64,000 nt of DNA, from the NCBI RefSeq assembly GCF_040362765.1, contig NZ_BAABWK010000002.1, forward strand, positions 62,001-126,000, read 5' to 3'. This DNA comes from Pyruvatibacter sp. HU-CL02332. GTDB taxonomy: Bacteria > Pseudomonadota > Alphaproteobacteria > CGMCC-115125. Made by a program: the position numbers and the translations under genes. The notes beneath the pieces were generated by a model that saw nothing but the letters and a program-made list of their open reading frames with translations, had not been told where the DNA came from and did not search any database. Positions 55,107 to 63,695 of the stretch are shown in pieces; within the stretch, counting starts at the first letter, position 1, and each line of letters begins with the position of its first letter.

Positions 55107-55835
55107 ATGGACTGGTCCGATGAAGGCATCGTTCTGCACGTGCGCCCTCACGGCGAAAGCTCGGCCATTCTCGAGCTTCTGACACGGGATCATGGCCGTC
55201 ACATGGGACTGGTTCGGGGGGGAGGCTCCAAACGCATGCGCGGCGTGCTGCAGCCGGGAAACACGCTGAGCGTCACTTGGCGGGCACGGCTGCAGGAGCA
55301 TCTGGGGAATTATACCGCAGAGCCGGTGGCACAACGCGTGGCAACCGTGCTGGCGGATCGTCAGGCGCTCGCAGGTCTTACCTCATCGGCAGCGCTGGCG
55401 AGTGCTGTCCTGCCGGAACGCGAGGCACATCCGCGGGTGTATGACGGGCTGACCATTCTCCTGGATGCGCTTGATACCCCGGAAACCTGGCCGGCCATCT
55501 TGGTGCGCTGGGAGCTTGGCTTGCTTGAGGATCTCGGCTTTGGGCTTGATCTGTCAGCCTGTGCCCTAACCGGTGAGACGGAGAATCTGGCCTATGTCTC
55601 TCCACGATCCGGTCGTGCTGTCACCGCTGAAGCGGCCGGGACGTACAAGGAGCGGCTGCTACCGCTGCCCCCATTTTTGACCGGTGGCGGGCAGGCAAGT
55701 GCGGAGGATGTTCAGGACGGCCTGCGTTTGACCGGGTTTTTCCTGGAAAAGCGGGTTTTTGCGCCCTCGGACAAGCAATTGCCAGTGCCGCGTATCGGGC
55801 TTGCTGAGGCCCTTGCCGCCACTGAGGGGCGCTAG
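55107..55835 (+). CDS. recO: DNA repair protein RecO
   Basis: RecFOR pathway protein that helps RecA load on SSB-coated DNA. The 242-aa protein has an N-terminal OB fold (MDWSDEGIVLHVRPHGESSAILELLTRDHGRHMGLVRGG) and a helical C-terminal domain (RWELGLLEDLGFGLDLSACALTGETENLAYVSPRSGRAV). The zinc cysteines of some RecO proteins are mostly absent. ATG 55107 has GGAG upstream and the canonical start. The 167-bp spacer after era may hold a promoter. Its stop shares CTAG with the convergent gene. Confidence 0.95.
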   Translation: MDWSDEGIVLHVRPHGESSAILELLTRDHGRHMGLVRGGGSKRMRGVLQPGNTLSVTWRARLQEHLGNYTAEPVAQRVATVLADRQALAGLTSSAALASAVLPEREAHPRVYDGLTILLDALDTPETWPAILVRWELGLLEDLGFGLDLSACALTGETENLAYVSPRSGRAVTAEAAGTYKERLLPLPPFLTGGGQASAEDVQDGLRLTGFFLEKRVFAPSDKQLPVPRIGLAEALAATEGR

Positions 55836-56125
55836 CTGCCGCTGATTGTTGCGCCCACGAGGGCCACAAAGGCCATCATCGCAAACAGGGCAGTTCCGGC
55901 GTAGAGCGGGGTGTTGGTCACGCTGCGTTTTGTCAGTTGGACCTGTCGCCAGGGGACGACCAGTATTGCGGGCAGAATAAGAAGCGTTCCTGCGCCTCCG
56001 GCCAGTTTTGCCGCGGTTTCAGCGGTCAGCGCGAAGCTAGACTGAGGGATGCCATAGCTCGCCAGCGCCGCCGTCAGCAGCGCTGCAACGGCCATGAACA
56101 GCCAGTATTGTCGGTTGGAGATCAT
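55832..56125 (-). CDS. Small membrane protein of unknown function
   Basis: A 97-aa protein with three hydrophobic segments: YWLFMAVAALLTAALASYGI, LAGGAGTLLILPAILVVPW and YAGTALFAMMAFVALVGATI. The middle has a short polar linker (RQVQLTKRSVTNTP). I do not recognise the family. It is transcribed away from the AT-rich patch and converges on recO. Confidence 0.65.
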   Translation of the reverse strand: MISNRQYWLFMAVAALLTAALASYGIPQSSFALTAETAAKLAGGAGTLLILPAILVVPWRQVQLTKRSVTNTPLYAGTALFAMMAFVALVGATISGS

Positions 56126-56415
56126 CTGAGACCTGACCAGTTCCGCGTTTTCTGCAGGATGGCGGCGCTTGACCGCACGTGCGGTGCATGCGACCGGCTA
56201 CAGTATACAGATTAGCTCGATTCGGGACACAGAACGCTTTGCCGCGAGTATCTGTGTGGGTCGTCGGAACACCGTATTCCTAGGTGGAGGGATACGTAGT
56301 AATTGAGTGTTGTGAAGGGGCCAATCTATAGCGACACACAACGGTCTCAGACATCATTTTGGGCATGTTTGGTGGACCGCCAGTAAGTACAATTTGGCCT
56401 TAGGTTGGTTGGCAA

Positions 56416-56682
56416 ATGATTGGGGCGGTTCTTGCGGGTTTGAACTTGCTCTCGATTTTACCAGGAGTAGTTTTTGTTCTTGTAAAATATCGTGAGTGGA
56501 AGAGAGAAGAGCAAAATGCGGAACGTGGTTTCTTAGACTTCTATTTTAGAATAATCACGGAGCCTGAAAAAAGTCCTCTTTTAGACAAAGGAAAAGAGCA
56601 AGCTACGCCATGGATTCCATATGTTCTTTGGTTTGTTTTCGTGAACTTTGTGATGATTGTTTATGTGGTCATTTCGGTTTAG
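56416..56682 (+). CDS. Orphan small membrane protein in an AT-rich patch
   Basis: An 88-aa protein with a hydrophobic N-terminus (MIGAVLAGLNLLSILPGVVFVLVKYREWK), a charged middle (KREEQNAERGF; EPEKSPLLDKGKEQ) and a C-terminal membrane helix (WIPYVLWFVFVNFVMIVYVVISV). Both ends are in the membrane, so a hairpin topology is likely. The codon choice (TTA, ATA, AGA, AAA) and low GC differ strongly from all neighbours, which suggests recent acquisition or a remnant. Function unknown. The next gene, parC, starts 42 bp later. Confidence 0.6.
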   Translation: MIGAVLAGLNLLSILPGVVFVLVKYREWKREEQNAERGFLDFYFRIITEPEKSPLLDKGKEQATPWIPYVLWFVFVNFVMIVYVVISV

Positions 56683-56724
56683 GTGGAGATTCAATGGTGA
56701 TTCAAGTTACGGCGCAGCAATCAC

Positions 56725-58986
56725 ATGAGTAAACCCACGACACCACCCGAAGACGCCCGCCCGATTGCCCTGCGAGAGGCGCTTGAAGAGCGGTATCTGG
56801 CCTATGCCCTGTCCACCATTACCCAGCGTGCGCTGCCGGACGTGCGGGACGGGCTGAAGCCAGTTCAGCGGCGGCTTCTGTTCGCCATGCGGCAACTCAA
56901 GCTGGACCCCAATACGGGCTTCAAGAAATGCGCTCGTGTGGTGGGTGAAGTCATTGGCCGCTACCACCCCCATGGTGACCAGTCGATTTATGACGCGCTG
57001 GTGCGGCTCGCTCAGGATTTTGCCCAGCGCTACCCGATGGTTGAAGGTCAGGGCAACTTCGGAAACATCGACGGCGATAACGCTGCCGCCATGCGATACA
57101 CCGAAAGCCGGATGACCGAGGTCGCCCGGTTGATGCTTGACGGCCTTGATGAAGACACTGTCGATTTTCGCGATACCTATGACGGCGAAGACGAAGAACC
57201 GGTGGTTCTGCCGGGCGCCTTTCCCAATCTGCTGGCAAATGGCACAACCGGGATTGCTGTTGGTATGGCGACCTCCATTCCACCGCACAATGCAGCGGAA
57301 CTGGTGGACGCGTCGCTGCATCTCATCAAGCAGCCCAATGCGCGCGATGAAACGCTGCTAAAATATGTGCCGGGGCCTGACTTTCCCACCGGCGGCGTAT
57401 TGATTGAGCCGGCTGAGAACATAGCCGAGGCGTATCGGACCGGGCGCGGGTCCTTCCGACTGCGCGCGCGCTGGACACGTGAAGACACGGGGCGGGGCGG
57501 CTATCAAATCGTCGTCACCGAGATGCCGTATCAGGTTCAAAAGGCGCGGCTGATCGAGCGGGTTGCTGATCTGCTGCAGGCCAAGAAGCTGCCGCTGCTC
57601 GGAGACATTCGCGATGAGTCCGCGGAAGACGTACGGCTGGTGCTGGAACCCAAAGTCCGGACGATTGATCCCGAAGTCCTGATGGAAAGTCTTTTTCGGG
57701 GAACCGACCTTGAGGTTCGTATCCCCCTCAACATGAATGTGTTGAGCGCCACGCAGGTCCCGCAGGTGATGAGCCTCAAGGACGTGCTGCGGGCCTTTCT
57801 TGACCATCGCCGGGTCGTGCTTCAGCGGCGGACGAATTTCCGGCTCGGCAAGATCGCCCACCGGCTGGAGGTTTTGGAAGGCTACCTTGCGGCCTATCTC
57901 AACCTTGATGAAGTGATCCGGATCATCCGTGAAGAGGATGAACCGAAGAAGGAACTGATCAAGGCTTTCAAGCTGACTGACGTTCAGGCTGAAGCCATTC
58001 TCAATATGCGGCTGCGTTCTTTGCGCAAGCTGGAAGAGATGGAAATCAAAGGCGAACACAAGGAACTGACGGCAGAGCGCAAGACGCTCAACGCCTTGAT
58101 GAAGTCTGAGACCAAGCAGTGGGAGACGATTTCCGGCGAGCTGAAGGAACTGAAAAAGACCTTCGGTCCCAAGACCGATATTGGCCGCCGTCGTACCGAG
58201 CTGACCGATGCGCCCGATGTGGATGAGGCAGCTGTTGTTGAAGAGCTGACGGTCAAGGAACCCATTACGGTCGTGTGCTCGGAAAGCGGCTGGATCCGCT
58301 CCATGAAGGGGCATACGGACGATACATCGACGCTCAAATACAAGACCGGGGACGGGCCGCGTTTCGCCGTCCATGCGCAATCCACAGACAAGATCATTCT
58401 GTTTGCCACCAATGGCCGGTTCTACACGCTGGATGCAGCCAAACTTCCCGGCGGTCGCGGTTTTGGTGAGCCCGTGTCTGTGATGGTTGATCTGGGCGAC
58501 GGTGAAACCATTGTGTCGTTGTTTGTGCACAAGCCGGGCAGACAATTGCTGGTGGCGTCACAAACGGGGTACGGGTTTGTTGTGCCGGAAGACGAGATCA
58601 TTGCCATGACCCGCAAGGGCAAGCAGACATTGAACCTGGCGTCAGGCGATGAAGCGCAAACCTGCGTCACTGCTGACGGGGACACGATTGCGGTCATGGG
58701 TGAAAACCGCAAATTGCTCTTGTTCCCACTGGAGCAGGTCAATCAGATGACCCGCGGACGCGGTGTGCGATTGCAGCGCTACAAGGATGGTGGCCTACGT
58801 CAGGCCAAGGTCTTCACGTTGAAGGAAGGCTTCCAGTGGCGCGATGGCGGGGGTCAGAAAACGATCGATGCCAAGGCGCTCAAGGATTGGCGCGGTGACC
58901 GTGCGCAGGCTGGGCGGTTGCCGCCGACCGGGTTCCCCAAACGCGACTGGATTACGTTTGACGGCTCGGTACAGAGCGAGCTGTAG
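56725..58986 (+). CDS. parC: DNA topoisomerase IV subunit A
   Basis: Type IIA topoisomerase subunit (753 aa) that unlinks daughter chromosomes with ParE. The catalytic Tyr125 sits in [11 protein letters not shown], and the region before it reads [20 protein letters not shown]. The C-terminal half has the ParC-type beta-pinwheel blades (e.g. [55 protein letters not shown]). Gln86 occupies the position of Ser83 of E. coli GyrA / Ser80 of ParC. The stop is 3 bp from that of the convergent gene. Confidence 0.96.
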   Translation: MSKPTTPPEDARPIALREALEERYLAYALSTITQRALPDVRDGLKPVQRRLLFAMRQLKLDPNTGFKKCARVVGEVIGRYHPHGDQSIYDALVRLAQDFAQRYPMVEGQGNFGNIDGDNAAAMRYTESRMTEVARLMLDGLDEDTVDFRDTYDGEDEEPVVLPGAFPNLLANGTTGIAVGMATSIPPHNAAELVDASLHLIKQPNARDETLLKYVPGPDFPTGGVLIEPAENIAEAYRTGRGSFRLRARWTREDTGRGGYQIVVTEMPYQVQKARLIERVADLLQAKKLPLLGDIRDESAEDVRLVLEPKVRTIDPEVLMESLFRGTDLEVRIPLNMNVLSATQVPQVMSLKDVLRAFLDHRRVVLQRRTNFRLGKIAHRLEVLEGYLAAYLNLDEVIRIIREEDEPKKELIKAFKLTDVQAEAILNMRLRSLRKLEEMEIKGEHKELTAERKTLNALMKSETKQWETISGELKELKKTFGPKTDIGRRRTELTDAPDVDEAAVVEELTVKEPITVVCSESGWIRSMKGHTDDTSTLKYKTGDGPRFAVHAQSTDKIILFATNGRFYTLDAAKLPGGRGFGEPVSVMVDLGDGETIVSLFVHKPGRQLLVASQTGYGFVVPEDEIIAMTRKGKQTLNLASGDEAQTCVTADGDTIAVMGENRKLLLFPLEQVNQMTRGRGVRLQRYKDGGLRQAKVFTLKEGFQWRDGGGQKTIDAKALKDWRGDRAQAGRLPPTGFPKRDWITFDGSVQSEL

Positions 58987-58989
58987 TAC

Positions 58990-59478
58990 CTATTCGGCCG
59001 TAAAGCGATGAATGCGGTCATAGCCCCAGTAACGGACCATGAGCTGGTACTCGTCCCCTGAGGTGTAGCGGGCGGCATCCAGGGCAATCTCGTTGACGTC
59101 TTCCAGATAGGACTCTGGTGTCAGGTCAGCATTCATGACCACCTGTGCGCAGATTTCCTCAGGTTCACCCTGCACGAAGTTGCCGCCACGATCGGCCACA
59201 AACCAGCGATGGACGCGGCAGGGGGTTGAGGCTTCCAGCAGGATCGGGTCGTCCGTGTTGTTCTTGAGATTGACCGTGTAGCTGAACGGGACGTCGCCTT
59301 CGCGCGGCAGAATGACCTTCTCTGGGGCTGTGACCGTCAGGTGGACCGGGTCCTGATCCAACTCCAGCCAGCCCTGGCTGATGGCCACGGATACAATGCC
59401 TACAACCGCGATCATGATCAGCGTCGTTGCCATGTAGTTGGGGAGGCGCGGGCCGTCCGCTTTTTTGTCAATCGCCAT
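58990..59478 (-). CDS. Membrane-anchored protein of the TRAP operon, unknown function
   Basis: A 162-aa protein with one N-terminal helix (YMATTLIMIAVVGIVSVAISQGWL) and a periplasmic beta-rich domain (VHLTVTAPEKVILPREGDVPFSYTVNLKNNTDDPILLEASTPCRVHRWFV). Two Cys (in TPCRVHRW and EEICAQVV) could form a disulfide. The domain layout recalls BsuPI-like or Ig-like folds, but I cannot assign it. It follows the dctM gene by 18 bp and appears to be the fourth gene of the transporter operon. Confidence 0.75.
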   Translation of the reverse strand: MAIDKKADGPRLPNYMATTLIMIAVVGIVSVAISQGWLELDQDPVHLTVTAPEKVILPREGDVPFSYTVNLKNNTDDPILLEASTPCRVHRWFVADRGGNFVQGEPEEICAQVVMNADLTPESYLEDVNEIALDAARYTSGDEYQLMVRYWGYDRIHRFTAE

Positions 59479-59496
59479 GAAGTGTCTTCCTAGAAG

Positions 59497-61140
59497 TTAG
59501 CCGAACACGATTTCGGGCAGCCAAGTGGCGATCTCAGGGAACACCGACAATATGACCAGAGCAAGGAGCTGAATGATCACGAAAGGGATTGCGCCGCGAT
59601 AGATGTCGGTGGTCTTGACCTCGGGCGGTGCGACCCCACGCAGATAGAACAGCGCAAAGCCGAAGGGCGGGGTCAGGAACGATGTCTGCAGGTTGATGGC
59701 CATCATCACCCCGAGCCAGATGGGATCAACGCCCATCATCAGCAGGACCGGTGCCACCACCGGTACCACCACAAATGTGATTTCGATGAAGTCGAGGAAG
59801 AATCCTAAGAAGAACATCACCAGCATGACGATGATCATCGCGCCGACGACACCACCGGGCATCGAGTTCAGGAATTCGTGCACCGTATCGTCGCCACCAA
59901 GCCCTCGGAATACGAGGCTGAACAGGGCAGCGCCCACGAGGATGACAAACACCATCGACGTGATCTCGGTGGTGGTGCGCACCACCTGTCCCAGGCAGCC
60001 ATTGCTCAGGGTGCGGAGCAGGGACACATACATGCCCCAGGCAACGATCGCGCAAAGTATGTACGCCGCGCCACGGGCGATCTGCAGGGTCGAGCTGTCG
60101 GTGTTGAGCCCCAGGCGCAGGTCGAAATTTGACGTCAGGACAAAGAGGCCGAGAACGGATGCGGCTGCAAGAACCGGCGGCCAGATGCCGCCCATATGCG
60201 CCTTAGACAGCATGCGGATAATGCCGCCGCGCAGGGCAGGGGCATCGGTGTGGCCGGCGATATCGAGCAGGGGCTGGCGATATCCTGCCAGTAGCGTGGC
60301 GCCGACTGCGCCAACGGCAGCCGCTTCAGTCGGCGTGGCGACACCGGTCAGGATCGAACCAAGCACAGCAACAATCAGCAGGACCGGTGGAATGAGGGCC
60401 TGAAGGATGGGCCCCAGGCCCGGCTGGTTTGCCAGCTCTGACGCCTCTAAGGCAGGTGATGATGAGGGTTTGAAGAATGCCATCATCAATTGGTAGGTGA
60501 TGTAGAGACCCACCAGCATCAGACCGGGCAGCAGGGCCCCGGCAAACAGGTCACCTACGGACAGTGCATCGGGTGAAAAGTTGCCCATGGACAATTGGGC
60601 ATTCTGATAGGCGCTGGACATGACGTCGCCCAAGAGCACCAGCACGATGGACGGTGGAATGATCTGGCCAAGTGTCCCAGCGGCGGCAATTGATCCGGTG
60701 GCAAGGGCAGGGTCATAGCCACGCTTCAACATGGTGGGCAGGGAAAGCAGCCCCATGGTCACGACCGTTGCACCCACAATGCCGGTTGAAGCAGCAAGCA
60801 GGGCACCAACAATGGTGACTGAAATGCCAAGGCCGCCACGCATGGTGCCGAACAGGCGGCTCATGTTTTCCAGAAGCTCTTCGGCAACCTTGCTGCGCTC
60901 AAGCATCACGCCCATGAACACAAAGAGCGGCACTGCGATCAGTGTTTCATTGGTCATGGTTCCAAAAATGCGCTGTGGGAACGCACGCAGGAATGACAGG
61001 TCAAAGACGCCGAGCATCGCGCCCAGCACGGCAAAGATCAGTGCCGTGCCAGCCAGCGTGAAAGCGACGGGGAATCCTGCCAGCAAAAAGATGCACGCGG
61101 TTGCGAACATCGCAATGTCGAGAATGTCAGCAACGCCCAT
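59497..61140 (-). CDS. dctM: TRAP transporter large permease subunit
   Basis: DctM-family carrier (547 aa, about 12-14 helices). Family blocks are FMGVMLERSKVAEELLENMSRLFGTMRGGLGISV, GTLGQIIPPSIVLVLLGDV and GVATPTEAAAVGAVGA. It is longer than standard DctM (about 430 aa) because of an extra central segment (about residues 270-390) with two or three more helices, a form often found with TakP-like binding proteins. It shares TAATG with dctQ. Confidence 0.93.
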   Translation of the reverse strand: MGVADILDIAMFATACIFLLAGFPVAFTLAGTALIFAVLGAMLGVFDLSFLRAFPQRIFGTMTNETLIAVPLFVFMGVMLERSKVAEELLENMSRLFGTMRGGLGISVTIVGALLAASTGIVGATVVTMGLLSLPTMLKRGYDPALATGSIAAAGTLGQIIPPSIVLVLLGDVMSSAYQNAQLSMGNFSPDALSVGDLFAGALLPGLMLVGLYITYQLMMAFFKPSSSPALEASELANQPGLGPILQALIPPVLLIVAVLGSILTGVATPTEAAAVGAVGATLLAGYRQPLLDIAGHTDAPALRGGIIRMLSKAHMGGIWPPVLAAASVLGLFVLTSNFDLRLGLNTDSSTLQIARGAAYILCAIVAWGMYVSLLRTLSNGCLGQVVRTTTEITSMVFVILVGAALFSLVFRGLGGDDTVHEFLNSMPGGVVGAMIIVMLVMFFLGFFLDFIEITFVVVPVVAPVLLMMGVDPIWLGVMMAINLQTSFLTPPFGFALFYLRGVAPPEVKTTDIYRGAIPFVIIQLLALVILSVFPEIATWLPEIVFG

Positions 61141-61673
61141 TACATGAGCTCCGGTGGAGCTTCAGGGCTCGGTTCTTCGTGTCCCATCAGAATGCGGACG
61201 GAATGTGCGGCAAGAGACACGCCCTGAAGAGCAACGAGGCCGGCGAAAATGATGATCACCGTCTTGAGCAGATACACACCATGGATACCGCTTGTTTCCT
61301 TGGACCCTTCAAAAATCGCCCATGAATTGGATACGTACGGCCAGGCCAGCCAGGCAACGGCAATGCACATGGGCAGAAGGAAGAAGATCACGCCGAACAG
61401 ATCTGTCATGGCTTTACGTCGCGGCGTCGCTTCCCGGTAGAAGACATCGACCCGCACATGACCGTTGTGGAGCAGGGTGTACCCGGCGGCCAGCATGAAC
61501 AGGAATCCATGCATGTAGACGATCGATTCCTGCATCCAGATGGAGCCGATGCCGAAGACATAGCGCTGCACAACAATGACGAACTGCACGACAACCATGA
61601 TCAGGGCCAGCCACGAGACCGTGCGTCCGATCCGGTTGTTCAGTCCATCAATGAGGGCGATGAGGCGTGTCAC
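61140..61673 (-). CDS. dctQ: TRAP transporter small permease subunit
   Basis: DctQ-family four-helix membrane protein (177 aa): SWLALIMVVVQFVIVVQRYVFG, SIVYMHGFLFMLAAGYTLLHNGHVRVDVFY (family motif), FLLPMCIAVAWLAWPYVSNSW and a last helix (KTVIIIFAGLVALQGVSLAAH). GTG start. It lies 12 bp downstream of dctP. Confidence 0.92.
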   Translation of the reverse strand: MTRLIALIDGLNNRIGRTVSWLALIMVVVQFVIVVQRYVFGIGSIWMQESIVYMHGFLFMLAAGYTLLHNGHVRVDVFYREATPRRKAMTDLFGVIFFLLPMCIAVAWLAWPYVSNSWAIFEGSKETSGIHGVYLLKTVIIIFAGLVALQGVSLAAHSVRILMGHEEPSPEAPPELM

Positions 61674-61685
61674 GAGAGGTGCCGT

Positions 61686-62825
61686 CTAGCCTTCATTGCC
61701 GGTGCGCATGTTGACGTAGGCTTCTTCAGAGATGCGCGTCCAACGGATGGAGTTGTCCAGGTTCTCGCGGAAGCTTTTGTAGATGCGTCCGGCGATTTCG
61801 CTTTCCTTCGAGGCTTCTTCCAGCACAGTGGCAGAAGCATCGCGGAAACCTGCAAAAACCTCATCCGAGAATTTTTCAAGGATGACGCCATGGTCGCGCA
61901 GGAGCGTGTCCAGGGCGGCTGAGTTATTGTGGTTGAACTCGGCCAGGGTGTAGTCGTGCTCGGTGTGGCAGACATTCTGGATGATGCCCTGCTGTGACTT
62001 TGTGAGGCTCTCAAACACGTCCTTGTTGAAGACAGTCGCAAGGGCAGCACCGGGCTCATGGAAGCCGGGCCAGTAGTAGTATTTGGTGACTTTGTAAAAA
62101 CCCTGCGCCAGGTCGTTCCAGGGGCCGACCCATTCGGTTGCGTCGATGGCGCCGGTCTGCAGGGCCTGATAAATGTCCGGACCCGGAAGGCTGACGGCGG
62201 CGGCGCCGAGCTGACGGAGCACTTCGCCACCAAGACCCGGCATGCGGATCTTGAGGCCTTTCAAGTCTTCGAGGCTTTCAATGCGTTTGTTGAACCAACC
62301 GCCCATCTGCACGCCGGTATTGGCAGACAGAAAGCCCTTGAGGTTGAACTGGGCCGAGAGTTCGTCCCACAGCTCCTGTCCGCCACCGTGGTAGATCCAG
62401 GCGGTTAGTTCATTGGCCGTCATGCCGAAGGGGACAGCGGTAAAGAATGAGAACCCGACGGACTTGCCCTGCCAGTAGTACTCAGCCCCATTGTAGCAGT
62501 CAGCTGTGCCGGTGGAGACAGCGTCAAAGCACTCAAAGGCTGGGACCAGTTCACCGGCGGCGTAGACCTTGATGGAGACCTGGCCGTCGGTCGCGTCTTC
62601 AATGCGTTTGGCGACGCGTTCAGCGGATGTGCCCAGTCCTGGAAAATTCTTCTGCCAGGTCGTCACCATTTTCAACTTGCGCTTGCCGGTCAGAATGGCC
62701 GGGCTCGCAGGCGTTGTTTCTGTGCTGGCGGTCGTCGTTGAGGCGTTGTCACAGCCGGCAACAGCCAGCGTAGCGGCAGCGGCACCGGTAACGGCGGCGC
62801 CGGTCAGGAAATCCCTGCGTTTCAT
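61686..62825 (-). CDS. dctP: TRAP transporter substrate-binding protein (TakP-like)
   Basis: DctP-family binding protein (379 aa). The N-terminus has a Tat-type RRDFLTG motif and a lipobox ending at Cys25 (LAVAGC), so it is either a lipoprotein or an exported protein. The mature part has KLKMVTTWQKNFPGLGTSAERVAKRI, a binding Arg in KIRMPGLGGEVLRQLGA and DATEWVGPWNDLAQGFYKVTKYYYWPGFHEPG. This is the pattern of TakP-type proteins that bind 2-oxoacids or lactate, often with a metal ion. ATG 62825 has GGGGAG upstream. Confidence 0.93.
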   Translation of the reverse strand: MKRRDFLTGAAVTGAAAATLAVAGCDNASTTTASTETTPASPAILTGKRKLKMVTTWQKNFPGLGTSAERVAKRIEDATDGQVSIKVYAAGELVPAFECFDAVSTGTADCYNGAEYYWQGKSVGFSFFTAVPFGMTANELTAWIYHGGGQELWDELSAQFNLKGFLSANTGVQMGGWFNKRIESLEDLKGLKIRMPGLGGEVLRQLGAAAVSLPGPDIYQALQTGAIDATEWVGPWNDLAQGFYKVTKYYYWPGFHEPGAALATVFNKDVFESLTKSQQGIIQNVCHTEHDYTLAEFNHNNSAALDTLLRDHGVILEKFSDEVFAGFRDASATVLEEASKESEIAGRIYKSFRENLDNSIRWTRISEEAYVNMRTGNEG

Positions 62826-62882
62826 CTTAGTCTCCCCGGAGATATTTGACGCGCAGTATAGGGATGGGGAGGCGTGGCGCAA

Positions 62883-63662
62883 TCAGGCGTTGGAAGTGGT
62901 GTCAGACGGAGGTGCGAGGGGTGCCCAGCCATCCATGGTAAGGGCCTCCAGCGGCTGATATTTGGCCTTGTAGGCCATCTTCCGGCAGTCATCTATCCAG
63001 TAGCCCAGATAGACATAGGGCAGACCCATTTCGCGGGCTTTCTTCACATGATCCAAAATCATGTAGCTGCCCAGGCTGCGGGCTGATTCTGATGGGTCGA
63101 AAAAGCTGTACACCATGGACAGACCATCATCGATGACGTCCGTGACGGACGCGCCTACAAGCTTCTGGCGGCCCAGCGGTTCCTGGGTTTCATCGGTCAG
63201 GTCAGACCTGGTCCAGTATTCAAAAATGAGCGTGTCGACGGTGGTCTCTTCCACCATGGCGGAGAAGTCGTCCTCGTCCATGTCCGACATGCCGCCATTG
63301 GCGTGGCGATCCTGAAGGTAGGTGTGCAGCAACTCGAATTGGGGCTCGGTGGCAATCGGCTCACGGGGCACGCGTTCGAGATCCGTGTTCTTCTTGATGA
63401 TGCGGCGTTGAGACGTGGAGGGTGCAAATATATCGACGGGGATGCGAACAGAGACGCAGGCTGAACATCCATCGCAAGCGGGCTTGTAGGCAATGGTCTG
63501 GCTGCGCCTGAAACCGGCACCGGTGAGCATGGAATTGATCGTATTGGCGTCCACATCGAGGAGATGGGTGAACACCTTTCGCTCAAGCTTTCCTTCCAGA
63601 TACGGGCAGGGGGCTTCAGCGGTCAGATAAAATCGCGGGGCGGTTTTGCCCGGGTGTGTCAC
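62883..63662 (-). CDS. bpt: Aspartate/glutamate leucyltransferase (Bpt)
   Basis: Leucyl-tRNA-protein transferase of the ATE/Bpt family (259 aa) that attaches Leu to N-terminal Asp/Glu and marks proteins for ClpS-ClpAP degradation. It has PCPYLEGKLERKVFTHL, GFRRSQTIAYKPACDGCSACVSVRIPV (Cys motif) and the C-terminal SLGSYMILDHVKKAREMGLPYVYLGYWI. The start is GTG at 63662. It lies 57 bp upstream of dctP. Confidence 0.94.
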   Translation of the reverse strand: MTHPGKTAPRFYLTAEAPCPYLEGKLERKVFTHLLDVDANTINSMLTGAGFRRSQTIAYKPACDGCSACVSVRIPVDIFAPSTSQRRIIKKNTDLERVPREPIATEPQFELLHTYLQDRHANGGMSDMDEDDFSAMVEETTVDTLIFEYWTRSDLTDETQEPLGRQKLVGASVTDVIDDGLSMVYSFFDPSESARSLGSYMILDHVKKAREMGLPYVYLGYWIDDCRKMAYKAKYQPLEALTMDGWAPLAPPSDTTSNA

Positions 63663-63695
63663 GTAAGGCTCCGAGTCATGCAGGACATGGTCACT

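Noticed and set aside
57358-58545. 395-codon open frame antisense to parC
   Set aside because: It lies fully inside the well-conserved parC gene; composition shadow.
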